The position numbers were made by a program, and so were the translations under genes. A DNA stretch of 64,000 bases from Leuctra nigra (lineage: Eukaryota > Arthropoda > Insecta > Plecoptera > Leuctridae): contig OW203766.1 of assembly GCA_934045905.1 (NCBI GenBank), positions 14,564,309 through 14,628,308 of the forward strand, given 5' to 3'. Positions 22,756 through 33,068 of this stretch are shown piece after piece; the first letter of the stretch is position 1; the number at the start of each line of letters is the position of its first letter. The notes under the pieces are model-generated. The model was not told where the DNA came from. It ran no database searches and saw nothing but the letters and a program-made list of their open reading frames with translations.

Positions 22756-22778
22756 CGAGCCCCACACGTTGAGCGCCA
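22756..22778 (-). other. Primer-binding site of LTR element 1 (tRNA-Lys-like)
   Basis: One base inside the 5' LTR the - strand reads TGGCGCTCAACGTGTGGGGC. It resembles the known retroelement binding site for tRNA-Lys1,2 (TGGCGCCCAACGTGGGGC), with one substitution and a 2-nt insertion. An identical site is in element 2 (55829-55851). Confidence 0.7.
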
Positions 22779-22779
22779 C

Positions 22780-24021
22780 TGAAACCTGCGGAATTTGGCT
22801 CAGAGGGTAGAACACAAAGAATCAGCAATATTATAATTTGTTTATTACAGAGAAAATAAATGTTCATTGATGTGAAAAGAGCAATCAAAAATTATGAAAC
22901 AATATTACGTTCGATACGTCGGCAGTAGTGATGATGTCGTCTGGTTTGTTTACTTCCGCGTAAACAAGTGGATGGCGTTGACTCTTGCGTAGTGTGTCCC
23001 GTGAACTCCAGTCCACCAGCAGAATGAAATGACTGGATATGTCACCTCCTTCAGCTGCGATGCGATGATGTTGTCTAATAACCCCTTGGTTACCAGGACG
23101 TCCAGCAGTCCGTGCACAAGGAGTGACCTCCTCGAGTAGTTGGATCAAGTTGGCTCAGGCTGATGACGTTCGTGGCTGCAGACTCGTCGGTTTCTCCCGG
23201 AGTTGCAATTCACTAACTTTTATACTTTAACATTTACTGACTTTAATGTTGAAACTGTTCAGTTGATCACTTGTAACTTGAAATTCTCTTAATGCGATAT
23301 TATTTGCCTCAGCACTAGGCTTGAAGTTTGAATTTACTGGGTTGACGTTTATACAAAATGTTATTTTAATGTTTTACCTTCGATCACATCGGCACTGTCT
23401 CGCTGAAATTATACTATGTTGCGTGCACAAGGCTTCACGGTTCGCGAGGCAGGTCTCACTGCTCTGAGAAAACTCCGACTGATGATGTTTGGCTGGTAGC
23501 CTGACGTTTTATACCCTCTGACATCGTTTTCCCTCCAAAGAATCTGATTGGTTGGTTTCGTACACGTGATAGCTAATTTTAGACATTCTGTCATTTCTAA
23601 AGCCCGCGAAACGACTTTCCTTCTGCACGTAGGCCCATGCTTTTCTTGGAATCACTGAAAACTAGTCTGGCTGACTGGTTTTGCAGCGTTATCACAATGA
23701 CTGGTTCACTTGTTATTACGTGGTGACATCACAATTTAGGTAAGGTCACATACTTTTTATATGGATTCACTCACTTTCTTGATATAATTGCACATTGTTA
23801 AACTTATTTGATTGCTTGTTATATTTTTGTCTATATTTTGATTGCTGTTGAATTTTAAGATTGTAAGTTTACATAATGATTCTAATTAATTACTTTGTGT
23901 TCAGTTAACCTTGACTCTAAGAATGCCATGCTACAAGCTTGTTCATTCTTTAAACCTACTTCAAGCAAACATTATTATTTTTAAAGTTAATTTTCTAACC
24001 TAGATAGGCCAACTTGTTACA
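22780..24021 (-). repeat. LTR element 1, 5' LTR with promoter
   Basis: 1242 bp. On the - strand a TATAAAA box (23507-23513) lies 33 nt before an A in TCAGT (A at 23480), the standard TATA-to-initiator distance. This sets U3 at about 24021-23481 and the RNA start near 23480. An AATAAA on the - strand near 22838 is a plausible polyadenylation signal. Confidence 0.8.
23478..23513 (-). promoter_or_regulatory. TATA plus TCAGT initiator in the LTR of element 1
   Basis: TATAAAA at 23507-23513 and TCAGT at 23478-23482, with 33 nt from the first T of TATA to the presumed +1 A. The same pair is present in the other three LTR copies, including about 56552-56588 in element 2. Confidence 0.7.
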
Positions 24022-24289
24022 CTCTTATTCAATAATTGTTTCAGAGTACTTATAGATGGAAAATGCTTTACACTGAGCGTTTTCCTAGATAAAATATATT
24101 CGAAATGATTTTCTTTGCATATTTTTTTGTATTAGGAATTAGATACCTTTTCATTTGTATTTTTAAATAAATGCCGATTTTCCTTTTTTACATAACCTAC
24201 CAAATCATCATTCCATGATATGATTATTAGTACTTTTAGTTAATTTACTTTGAATTTAAGAGTTTTGTACTTTTTTTAGTTAGATTAGA

Positions 24290-24512
24290 TTATTCTGGTT
24301 TAACGGCGCGTCAACGACGCGATGTTAGCGCACATCAATTTTAACTTTTAACTATGTTTGTTGATCATAAGTGGACGACATGGGGAGAGGTCGACCTAAC
24401 GGGCTATATCCAGAGGAGTCTGAAACTGGGGAAAGCCGAACCGGAATGGGGACGGACCGGGTGGAAGGAGGTTTCGGGCCGTTGGGACCCGATTTCAGGA
24501 GGGGAAGCTATT
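24290..24512 (-). repeat. GC-rich dispersed repeat, copy B (partial, reversed)
   Basis: Reverse complement of the right half of the 1228-1673 repeat, including the GGCGCGTCAACGACG end and a GTCGACCTAACGGGC block. It is truncated inside the family, before the GAGCATATGCTC region. It joins directly to the G-tract repeat that follows. Confidence 0.65.
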
Positions 24513-24529
24513 TTGGCATCCTTTTCAAA

Positions 24530-25002
24530 GAAATTTAAAATGTGTGATGCAATATTCTTGGAGAAACTTTAGATAAAATGCAATATAATCTGTACATTTT
24601 GTTATGTGATAAAATCCCCTATGGCCCCGCAGGGAATTTTTAGAATTTCTAGAAAAATATAATCGATTATGAATCAGTTTGGAATACCTTTGAAATTTTT
24701 TTCAATAAGCAACAGCAATAAGCAATAAGAAAACTCTGTATATGTTTTTGTATCAAATAGTTTAATATGTCATTGTTAAATTTAATTCATGAGGATGATC
24801 ACCTTGGACAAGAGTTATTGTCTCATTGGATAATGGATAAACTCTGTTCAATTAGTTTTGTAAAACTTGAGCAAATTTTGAGAATTCTACCTCATAATGG
24901 AGCATATCTGTGCATTTTTTCATTTCTTTCTTAACATTTGTGTATATCTGGGGGTGATATCTGGGGATGTCAAGATGAAAAGTGGGGGGGGGGGGGGGGG
25001 GG
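24530..25002 (+). repeat. G-tract-ended dispersed repeat
   Basis: Matches about 31240-31890. Shared landmarks are CCCCGCAGGGAATTTTT, AAGCAATAAGAAAACTCT, TTCATGAGGATGATCA, GAGTTATTGTCTCAT and GATGAAAAGTGGG, ending in a pure G run (24984-25002). Element class unknown. Confidence 0.6.
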
Positions 25003-25029
25003 TCAAATTGCGGCTCAGTCAAGTTTGCC

Positions 25030-26458
25030 CTTTGACTCGACTCGGGTAGACAAGTCATGTTCACACATTCCAATAATTACTTTAAGTAAACACTATTTCT
25101 TTGCAGTCATTTGGGTTGCATTGCATATCTCACAGGCGTAGTTGGATCTCTATGGATAGGGTTGCTGCGCCGGACAATAAAGGCATCCCATCTCACATAG
25201 GTGTAATGCGGGTGGCCTATATCACATGTTTCCCTCCCCACAAGCACGAGCAACGCCGGGCGGCTCAGCCAGAACATATATTTTTTGGGATGACCTTGGA
25301 CCTTTGCCTATTTCAAGCGTACACACTGAACACATGCCAAACCCCCCACTCCGAGTCGAGAGCTAAATATAACCAGAGACATACCGCAGTACGCACAGCA
25401 CAGTCATTGTATGAAATCAACGCACGCAGCCGTGCGTGACAGCCGGCAGTCGCAAGGTTACAGCAGAGTAATTCGGCCGTGTAAACATTTCGCGGCGTCA
25501 TTGTTTGTCGTCATCGATTTGTTCAGTGTTGAGTCGTTGTATACATCTGCTGTTTGTTAACTAATAAGAAACTTGGTGTAAGATATCAATTAGGTACACG
25601 AGTTCGCGAATTGTGAAATATCGACTTGGTGTTTGACAGTTTGGTGTAAGTGTATGTGAATAACTTTTCATTGGCCCAAGTCTATCGTGTGTTTCGAAGT
25701 TTTCGATGCTAGTAACTACGATTACAGGAATTGTAAAATGGAAAAAGCGCACAGTACATAGTGTATAGGTATCTTCAAAACATACAACTTTGTAAGAAGA
25801 ATTTTTGCTGTAAATAAATTAGTTTGGCCGTGGGAAGCGATAATTAGATAAGGCCAGCCCGCCACGCTGACGTCAAAAGACAAGGCATGGGCACGACTCA
25901 GTATCGATTTTACGCTCCACGCTCTAGTGATATCAGCTGTTCGCTTGTTTGTTTTGGCTAACACAACGTAAATATGAATAATTGAAATCTTTGATGATAA
26001 TGTTTATCATTGTATTTTTATGTTGGTATGTGAAACAAACGCAAGTGGGTAGTCCGTTGTTCAGTCAACAAGGGTCAAATATCTCACTCGTTTAGTCTCG
26101 TAGCTTTTAATTGATGGAGAGACCCAAAGAAGAGTGAATTTAGTGCATAGTGTTAGGATTTTTCTTGTGATACGGTTGTGTATTATTGCTCGTTGTGCGT
26201 AATATTGTGTTTGTATATGGCAGGTTTGAATCTTTATAATTTTGAACCGGAGTATTAGAACAACTCAAGACAATGAGAAGAACGTGAATATTGGAGGTAG
26301 AGCTGGGAATTTAGATTGGTTTGTTTAAAAACCAATATTTAATCAAACCACAATAGTAAAACATTTACTAACCTATAGTAAATTTAGGTGATAATAGCGC
26401 TCGGTCGTTTTAGAAAATTGAGAGAGAAAAATTGTTTCATAAGTGAGTGTAACTTGTA
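25030..26458. other. Non-repetitive spacer with a possible promoter-like stretch
   Basis: No other copy of this sequence appears in the window. Part of it, 25330-25560, is unusually rich in CG dinucleotides and holds TTGTTCAGTGTTGAGTC near 25519, an initiator-like motif. No convincing coding frame was found; small frames on both strands lack family signals. It could be the 5' end of an unannotated transcript or only unique spacer. Confidence 0.25.
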
Positions 26459-26846
26459 AGGGCGGTCATATATTTTTTCCCGCCAAAAGCGATTTGGAGC
26501 GGTTTTCGAGCGAAATACAAAATATAAATACCTATATTTAACAAACGGTTATGAATATCGAAAAAGCAAGACCGAGGTGACATGTATTGAACCTTTATCT
26601 ACATTTTCATCGCTTACTGTCATAACTTTGCTCCTACTATGTGGTCAGTATGTGTCGGGCACGAAAACACTATAGTGTTTTCGTGCCGATGAAAGCAATG
26701 AAAATGTAGATAAGGGTTCAATACAATTGTCACCTCGGTCTTGCTTTTTCGAACCGTTTGTTAAATATACCTAGTCGTTTATATTTTGTATTTCGCTCGA
26801 AAACAGCTTCAAAACGCTTTTGGCGGGAAAAAATATATGACCGGCC
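26459..26846. mobile_element. Foldback element, 388 bp
   Basis: Arms about 26459-26647 and 26668-26846 are near reverse complements with ends GGGCGGTCATATATTTTTTC / GAAAAAATATATGACCGGCC. The centre contains the palindrome CGAAAACACTATAGTGTTTTCG. Non-coding. Confidence 0.75.
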
Positions 26847-27267
26847 TGAAATGATGTTCACATGATCAGTTTGATTGTATATTAGTAGTACTTTTTAATT
26901 TTTGATTATTGCATCGTTAATTAGGCGCCGGTTATTCAAGAAAACCGAGCAAAACTAGGTATGAAATTTCCACACAATTTTAATCATGATTAGATGAAAG
27001 ACAAACTTAGGGTTATCATTTGGCACATTTTTTAAATTAAATTTTATACGGCATCCAGCGAGACAAGAAAATAGCATATTTTTTTACCAAAAATCCACTA
27101 ATTATTATAATTAACGAAATAAAATTAAAAATGTACCAAGGGACAACCCTAAGTTTGTCTTTTATCTAATGACAATTCAAATGTTAAAACATTTAGTCAA
27201 CCCATTTCGTCTTCAATCGTATCCAAAAAAAGTGTTTCTTTCTAAAACCGTAAAAATAAAACTGCAT

Positions 27268-27960
27268 CATTGAGCGAGCGAAGCGAGCGTCTCCTTTTGG
27301 CTCATTTGGCACAGACCTCTGTTTTTTTTTTTTTTTTTTTTTTTTTTGTTTTTTTCTGTTACTGACGATATACAGGTCAGAGTTTTTCTTCGATCGAGCT
27401 GAAATTTTGCACACGTGTTTGGACATTCTCTGGGCGTTGCAGACCCTAATTTTTTTGAAATCTACTGATTGGTTAAAATTTAAATAAACATCTCCTGATA
27501 GGTTGAAAAGTGAAAATGGTCTTCGACAAATCTGATCAAACTCATATTTTGGCTGTACATGTCTAGAGTTTTTCCTCGATCGAGCTGAAATTTTGCACAC
27601 ATGTAGAGACAAACTTTTCTGTTTGCAGACCCCAAATTTTTTTGAAATTTATTAATTGGCTAAAATTTAAATAAACATCTCCTGATGGTAGGTTGAAAAA
27701 TGAAACTGGTCTTCGATAAATCTGATCAAAATAATATTTTGGCTATACAGCTCAGAGTTTTTCTTTGATCGAGCTGAAATTTTGCACACATGTAAAACCA
27801 ACCTTCTCTGTTTGCACACCATATTTTTTTTGGAAATCCATTCATTGGTTAAAATTTAAATAAATATCTCCCGATAGGCTGAAAAATGAAAACTGTCTTC
27901 GATAATTCTGATCAAACTCATATTTTGCATGATCATTAAGACCAATATTGTCTCTTATTT
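27268..27960 (-). repeat. Repeat with about 187-bp tandem units and a GAGCGAGCG end
   Basis: GAGCTGAAATTTTGCACAC recurs at 27396, 27582 and 27771 (spacing 186 and 189 bp), inside longer units with AAATAAACATCTCC. The left end is GAGCGAGCGAAGCGAGCG, then CCTTTTGGCTCATTTGGCACAGACCTC and a long T run (about 27321-27347). Related copies are at about 47050-47435 and 62640-63000, where the T run reads as A. The 139-codon frame across it is a by-product. Confidence 0.65.
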
Positions 27961-28140
27961 TACAAAATTTCACCCCAATCAGTTAAGAACGTATGAACTT
28001 ATTGACATTTTTAATATCTGTCAGTAATGAAGTATCGAAATGAATGTTTTCCAGTGCCAATTGAAAATTGATTCTGATTTGCTTTATGAACCAGGTGCTT
28101 AGATGCTATTTTAAAGTTTCGATGAAAAGCATATACCTAC

Positions 28141-28620
28141 TTTTAAGTTGATATCATAATCAGTGCTCGAAGTGGGCCGGTATGGGACGGTATGGTATAC
28201 CGGTACTTCTTTACACATTTGATTTCATATCGTTACTTCTCAGAAAAAACGGAATGCTTAAAATCAGATATTCTTGGACATTTACGTAATTTTAGATTAT
28301 AATTTACTCGTATTTCATGGTTATCTTTTGACTGCATATTTCAAGCATAACTATGAACTATGAACATCCACTACAAGATAAAGTAAAATTCATTATTTAA
28401 TTTAGTCGTTTCATCAAGGTAAAATACTAATCTAACTAATGACATGACAATGGTTGTCAGTGTAATTCTGGAATCTGGACCCTCATCTTATATCGTACCC
28501 CCCCCCCCCCCCCGCACGTGGTATTCTTATGTTACCATACCGCCACTATTTAATTCCTACTTCGAGCACTGATCATAATCAATTCAATATGGTTGTATAT
28601 GTTTTCTGTGCGTTGTGTAC
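28141..28620. other. Spacer with a C-run, nothing else recognised
   Basis: AT-rich sequence with a C-run at about 28499-28513. Text flanking the run (AGTGCTCGAAGTGGGCCGGTATG and the reversed CATACCGCC...CTTCGAGCACTGAT) forms short inverted ends, about 28162-28572. That suggests another small inverted-repeat element closed by a C tract. Confidence 0.4.
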
Positions 28621-28638
28621 GCATTTCCGGTTGGAGAA

Positions 28639-28692
28639 TTTGCACGTACCCGTGCTCGCTCATCAACGCGTTACACTGAGCGTTTTCCTAGT
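28639..28692 (+). repeat. Dispersed stem-loop unit (copy 4)
   Basis: GTGCTCGCTCATCAACGCGTT then ACACTGAGCGTTTTCCTAGT, the fullest match to the family consensus 3' half. About 590 bp upstream of the ABCG-B promoter block. Confidence 0.65.
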
Positions 28693-28859
28693 ATCTATAT
28701 AGGTACAAATTTGGGGACCTCGTCCTGTGGTACCGTCCAGCTCGCATTTAACCTGATACGTGCACTTCTTCCTCAACTTCCGTTGGGGAGAGTCACAAAA
28801 TACAGCTCCATTAAATAGCAGAAGTACGTGTGCTAATAGTTATCACCACCACAATTAAA

Positions 28860-29200
28860 TAGATAAAACATAACTAAGCTGGCCAATAAGACTAAATATG
28901 TCAAAGTGCCAATAAAAACGCCGAGTAAAAAAAAAAGTGAACTTTAAATATAATAAGCTGGCAGATATGACTCTAGTCATTGCCATTCAACCCCGACACG
29001 TGGTGATAACTGATATCCTCAGTAATTCTGAACTTTAAATATATATTAAGTATTTCACAATAACTGAAGATGGCTTATGCCAAAACATAACGTGTGTGAA
29101 AAATAAAACATTACAATAATAATTACATATAACAAAAATACATTATCGAAACCAAATTGAGCTGGCCGCTATGACTTAATGTCAAGGCCATTAAACCCCG
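28860..29200. repeat. Probable retroelement-tail remnant
   Basis: Repeated GCTGGC(C)-x-TATGACT...CCATT(C/A)AACCCCGA blocks at about 28957 and 29160, and an ACTGAAGATGGCTTATGCCAAAACAT segment followed by AAATAAAACATT. Such a GAAGATGGC...AAATAAAA tail is common at the 3' ends of LINE- or Penelope-like elements. The family is not identified. Confidence 0.35.
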
Positions 29201-29280
29201 AAGAGAAGAAGAACCTGATACGGCCCTGGTTACGTCTAAACACTGTGTGACCTTCCTATGAAGATTGTGCTCGCAAGTGA

Positions 29281-29430
29281 GATAAGAGACCCGAAATGTC
29301 GCTACTTCATAATGATAATGCGGTTGCGAATTGATGATAAAGAATAGTGGATTTGGGTCAATCGTTGTGCGAGCGTCGTTCAGAAAAGATTCAAATCTAT
29401 TCCTTTTGCAGCGCACATTTTTTTTCTAAG
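29281..29430 (+). promoter_or_regulatory. ABCG-B promoter block and non-coding exon 1
   Basis: GATAAG at 29281, GATAA at 29314 and 29336, then GATTTGGGTCAATCGTTG with the presumed +1 A at 29360. A 71-nt leader follows, ending in a TCTAAG|GTAAGT donor at 29430/29431. The same architecture and much of the same sequence lie before ABCG-C and ABCG-D. The matching acceptor is TTGTTGTTAG at 33052, giving a 3.6-kb 5'UTR intron. GATA factors drive gut and fat-body genes in insects; that reading is an inference here. Confidence 0.65.
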
Positions 29431-30196
29431 GTAAGTAGCAACCATAATTCCATTACCATACGGGCGTTATACCGTTGTATTCTTTATGGCACTTTCTCTG
29501 TGCTTTTTCTAGTGTTTTACAGTTTTTGCCTGTGCTGCCCAGGTCACAACGAACGATCAACCAATCGATCGATCTGAAATTTTGCACACACACTAATGTC
29601 ACACATATTTTGTTTTGAGCAAAATCCGCTGATTGAGAAGTAAAATTGAACCGTTTGTCCGATCATTTTAGGAGTTTTTGACTTGGTTTTTGACCATTTT
29701 CGTTCAAGAACTTCAACATGAGTATAATAATTGGTAAGTGATTGACATTTCAAGCTTGTATTGAAACATATTATGTCAAATTTGTTTCAATTATTAAGTG
29801 GATTGAATAATGAAGTGAATGGCCAGTCTTTCAATACTCTGCTATCTTTTTAACGGTTGATGGACTGTATTGTGATGGCCACAACCAATGACATTCCTAG
29901 AATGAGTGCTTTTTTTTAGCAGAGTGTTGGAAAACTGGACCTAAATCTTATATTTTACCGACAACGAAATTATTTGTCTTTTCATGGGATTGAATGTCAA
30001 TATGGATGGCTAATAGAGCATCATCTCAAATTGTTGCTTTTCCCCACATATGAAAAATTAGACCGGAAGTTATCAATTCATTTTTTATATTTTTATATTA
30101 TATTTTTATATTATTTAATTATTTTTATGTTTTTTTAAATATTTGTTATTCTACGAAAAGCCGATTGAATATCAATGAGTCAGAGAGTTGACAGAT
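29431..30196. other. ABCG-B 5'UTR intron, 5' part
   Basis: Intronic sequence partly shared with the first intron of ABCG-D: CAACCAATCGATCGATCTGAAA at about 29557 and a relative near 58845. This fits common descent by tandem duplication. Nothing else recognised. Confidence 0.45.
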
Positions 30197-32683
30197 GGTT
30201 CATTCCAAAACAAACCACCCAAAATAAAAACATTTTTGTTTCTGACTTTCTTTGATTTCCATGAAATTTGGCACATTCAATCACACCATAGACAGTAGCA
30301 TCCACGATTTTTTTTTATAATTTTGGGGCTCTTGGTTACAAAGTTATGGCGGGGTCAAAGTTTGACCCGTCGGTGACCTTTTCGCGAGTTACTTTGGTTT
30401 TCTTGGAATTACTCGGCTCCTATCAGAGCTACAGAGCTGGGAATGGTCTCATTGGAAAGGAAATTAAATTTCCTATCTAAATATGTGACTTTCCCATCAA
30501 GGACATCTTAAATAGCACCACAAAATTGACCTACATCTAGATAAGGTCAAAGGTCAATAGGTCAAAAACACCATCTTCGATTTTTTTTAAAATTTGTAAT
30601 ATTATTCTACATATATGTAGGTACAATCACACAAAATTTGGAGATGGCTAAAAATTTCGTTTTCGAGAAATTAATTATTGAACATTATATTGCCTCTAAA
30701 TGTAGCAATCCACTGTGTGTAGTATACCATTGTAGCCGTATAATTGCAGTATTTCCTGCAGTTTAATGAAATGAAACTCTGTTTATATTGTCACGTTCAT
30801 ATATTCCACACTAAGAACTGACTCTTCTGTAATCTTGGATGTCTGATCAGGATGATTTTGAGTCGGATGGAGATGAAGATGGAACTTAACCTGATCTAAC
30901 TATGGGGGACATTGAAGAATATATCACAGTGCAGGCCACTGGTGGCTTGCATTCATTTTAGAGAAGATTATGCCCGAAGAGCTTAAATTCCGATTTCTTT
31001 ATCCGCACGGGTCATCTCTATACTTCACATATCCCCCAAAGGATGACGAACTTGCACTTCGTCTAAACCGTTTACTCAGGCCCGTAGGAACTTTATTTTG
31101 AGTGGAGGGGTCAAATTTTCAGGGTTTGATGAATGTGAGGAAAGGTAGTGCGCCGACATAAGGGGGTCTGGAGGGCCAGCCCCCAGTTCGCCCCGCAGGG
31201 CCCTTTTTGAATATTTTCATACAAAATAATTGAATTTGAGGCTATATATTAACCTAGGCATCCTCTCAAAGAAATTTAGAATGTGTGACATGCAATATCC
31301 TTTAGAAACTTTAGTCAAATGTAATATAATCAATCACTTTTTTAATAGAATCCCCATTAGCACCCCAGGGCATTTTTTTAATTTTTGAGACAAAATAATC
31401 GATTTTTAAGCTTGGCTTGAATTTTGGCATCTTTTTCAAAGACATTTTAAATGTGGGATATTCAATATTCTTGGGGAAACTTTTAGACAAACTGCAATAT
31501 AATCTGTAACTATTTGTTATTTGATAACACCCCCATTGGTCCCACAGGGAATTGTTTGAATTTCTGGTAAAAGAGAATCAATTATTAGTCATTACTCTAT
31601 TTTGGAATTTCTTTGAAAAAGGTTAAATTAAGCAACAGCTTTAAGCAATAAACAATAGACAAATCTCACTATATATGTCAGTTTAACGTGTAATAACTAA
31701 TTGTTGAATTGTGTTCATGAGGATGATCAAGTTGGTGAAATGAGTTATTGTCTCATCATTTGATAAAAACTCTGTTCAAATAGTTTAGCAAAACTTGAGA
31801 AAATTATAAGAATTCAAACTCATAATGGAGCAAATTTGCGCACTTTTGCATCTCTGGGGTCGAGATGAAAAGTGGGAGGGGGGGGGGGGGTAAATGACCC
31901 TCACTACCCCCCCCCCCCTTCCTTCGCGCCAGCATGTACTGGCCACAGTGCATGTCCACCTTTGAGGTAGATCGTACGCATGTCCAAGATTGAGGAGGAG
32001 GGTAGCAAAGCAGCCACTAGACTAGACTGCTGGCAAGTAAATAATATCGAGGTAAGATTACAGAAGAGTCAGTTCTTAGTGTGGAATATATGAATGTGAC
32101 AATATAAACAGAGTTCCATTTCATTAAACTGCAGGAAATACTGCAATTATACGGCTTCAATGGTATACTACACACAGTGGATTGCTACATTTAGAGGCAA
32201 TATAATGTTCAATAATTAATTTCTCAAAAACGAAATTTTTAGCCATCTCCAAATTTTGTGTGATTGTACCTACATATATGTAGAATAATATTACAAAGTT
32301 TAAAAAAAATCGAAGATGGTGTTTTTGACCTATTGACCTTTGACCTTATCTAGATGTAGGTCAATTTTGTGGTGCCATTTAAGATGTCCTTGATGTGAAA
32401 GTCACATATTTAGATAGGAAATTTAATTTCCTTTCCAATGAGACCATTCCCAGCTCTGTAGCTCTGATAGGAGCCGAGTAATTCCAAGAAAACCAAAGTA
32501 ACTCGCGAAAAGGTCACCGACGGGTCAAAATTTGACTCCGCCATAACTTTGTAACCAAGAGCCCCAAAATTATAAAAAAAATCATGGTTGCTACTCTCTA
32601 TGGTGTGATTGAATGTGCCAAATTTCATGGAAATCAAAGAAAGTCAGAAACAACGCGTTGGGTGGTTTGTTTTGGAATGAACC
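30197..32683. mobile_element. 2.49-kb long-TIR element in the ABCG-B 5'UTR intron
   Basis: Inverted repeats of about 630 bp (30197-30837 and about 32052-32683) with ends GGTTCATTCCAAAACAAACC, and a 4-bp target duplication AGAT (30193-30196, 32684-32687). The core holds a stop-ridden stretch (about 30845-31080) that looks like decayed coding sequence, plus a copy of the G-tract repeat ending at about 31889. No transposase was recognised. The arms are very similar, so the element may be young. Confidence 0.8.
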
Positions 32684-32965
32684 AGATTGTGTACTTTAAT
32701 GTCATTTTAATATACGCACCTGCTTTTTCTTTATGACTATGTTATTTATTTTATTTTACTCAAAAGCAAAGTGACTTTTCCGGTATTCTCTCGAATGGGT
32801 TTATTCGCAAACAATATTTTTTTCTGATTTTCCGTGGAATAAATCTGTGAATCACAGTGTTCATCGGACTGAGGGTCGAATCCAGGGGGTGAAAGTATCG
32901 CACTCTACATGCTTTATCATGTATTTTCTCTCTCTGAATATTATATTTTAAATTAGGGGTAAAAT

Positions 32966-33012
32966 CTAGTGGAGCGGTCGCTCCGCTCAGCCAAGTCGTA
33001 CGGCACGTACAC
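32966..33012 (-). repeat. Solo hairpin end of the composite repeat family
   Basis: ATCTAGTGGAGCGGTCGCTCC followed by CAGCCAAGTCGTACGG matches the hairpin end of the elements at 8167-10519 and 16077-17936. Only this end is present; it stops about 40 bp before the ABCG-B splice acceptor. Confidence 0.65.
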
Positions 33013-33068
33013 TCACACAATCATGATCTCACTTATTCTTGTTTGTTGTTAGAGAAGTCATCTGTATC

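Larger units (their letters stand above)
18758..24021 (-). mobile_element. LTR element 1: non-autonomous LTR retrotransposon without pol
   Basis: A 5264-bp insertion with two 1242-bp LTRs (18758-19999 and 22780-24021) that differ at one position by eye (GCGGGATTT / GCGGAATTT). Ends are TG...CA and the target duplication is CTCT (18754-18757, 24022-24025). The next base, T, also matches, so 5 bp is possible. On the - strand the order is 5'LTR (right), primer-binding site, an 82-codon ORF with a Gag-like N-terminus, a 625-codon acidic ORF, a purine tract (AGGGGGCTC, 20000-20008) and 3'LTR (left). No protease, reverse transcriptase, RNase H or integrase is present, so it must rely on a helper. 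LTR identity implies a very recent insertion. Confidence 0.9.

Noticed and set aside
22885..23148. 87-codon open frame repeated in every LTR (also 18863-19126, 51609-51872, 55958-56221)
   Set aside because: It is identical because the LTRs are copies of one another. It ends before the probable polyadenylation signal and lacks any motif; no evidence for a protein.
27396..27790. Regularly spaced repeats considered as a CRISPR array
   Set aside because: Only three units with 187-bp spacing, spacers are themselves similar, and the genome is clearly eukaryotic.
30845..31080. Possible gene in the core of the 2.5-kb TIR element
   Set aside because: Reads as short acidic then mixed peptide pieces broken by stops; too degraded to call.
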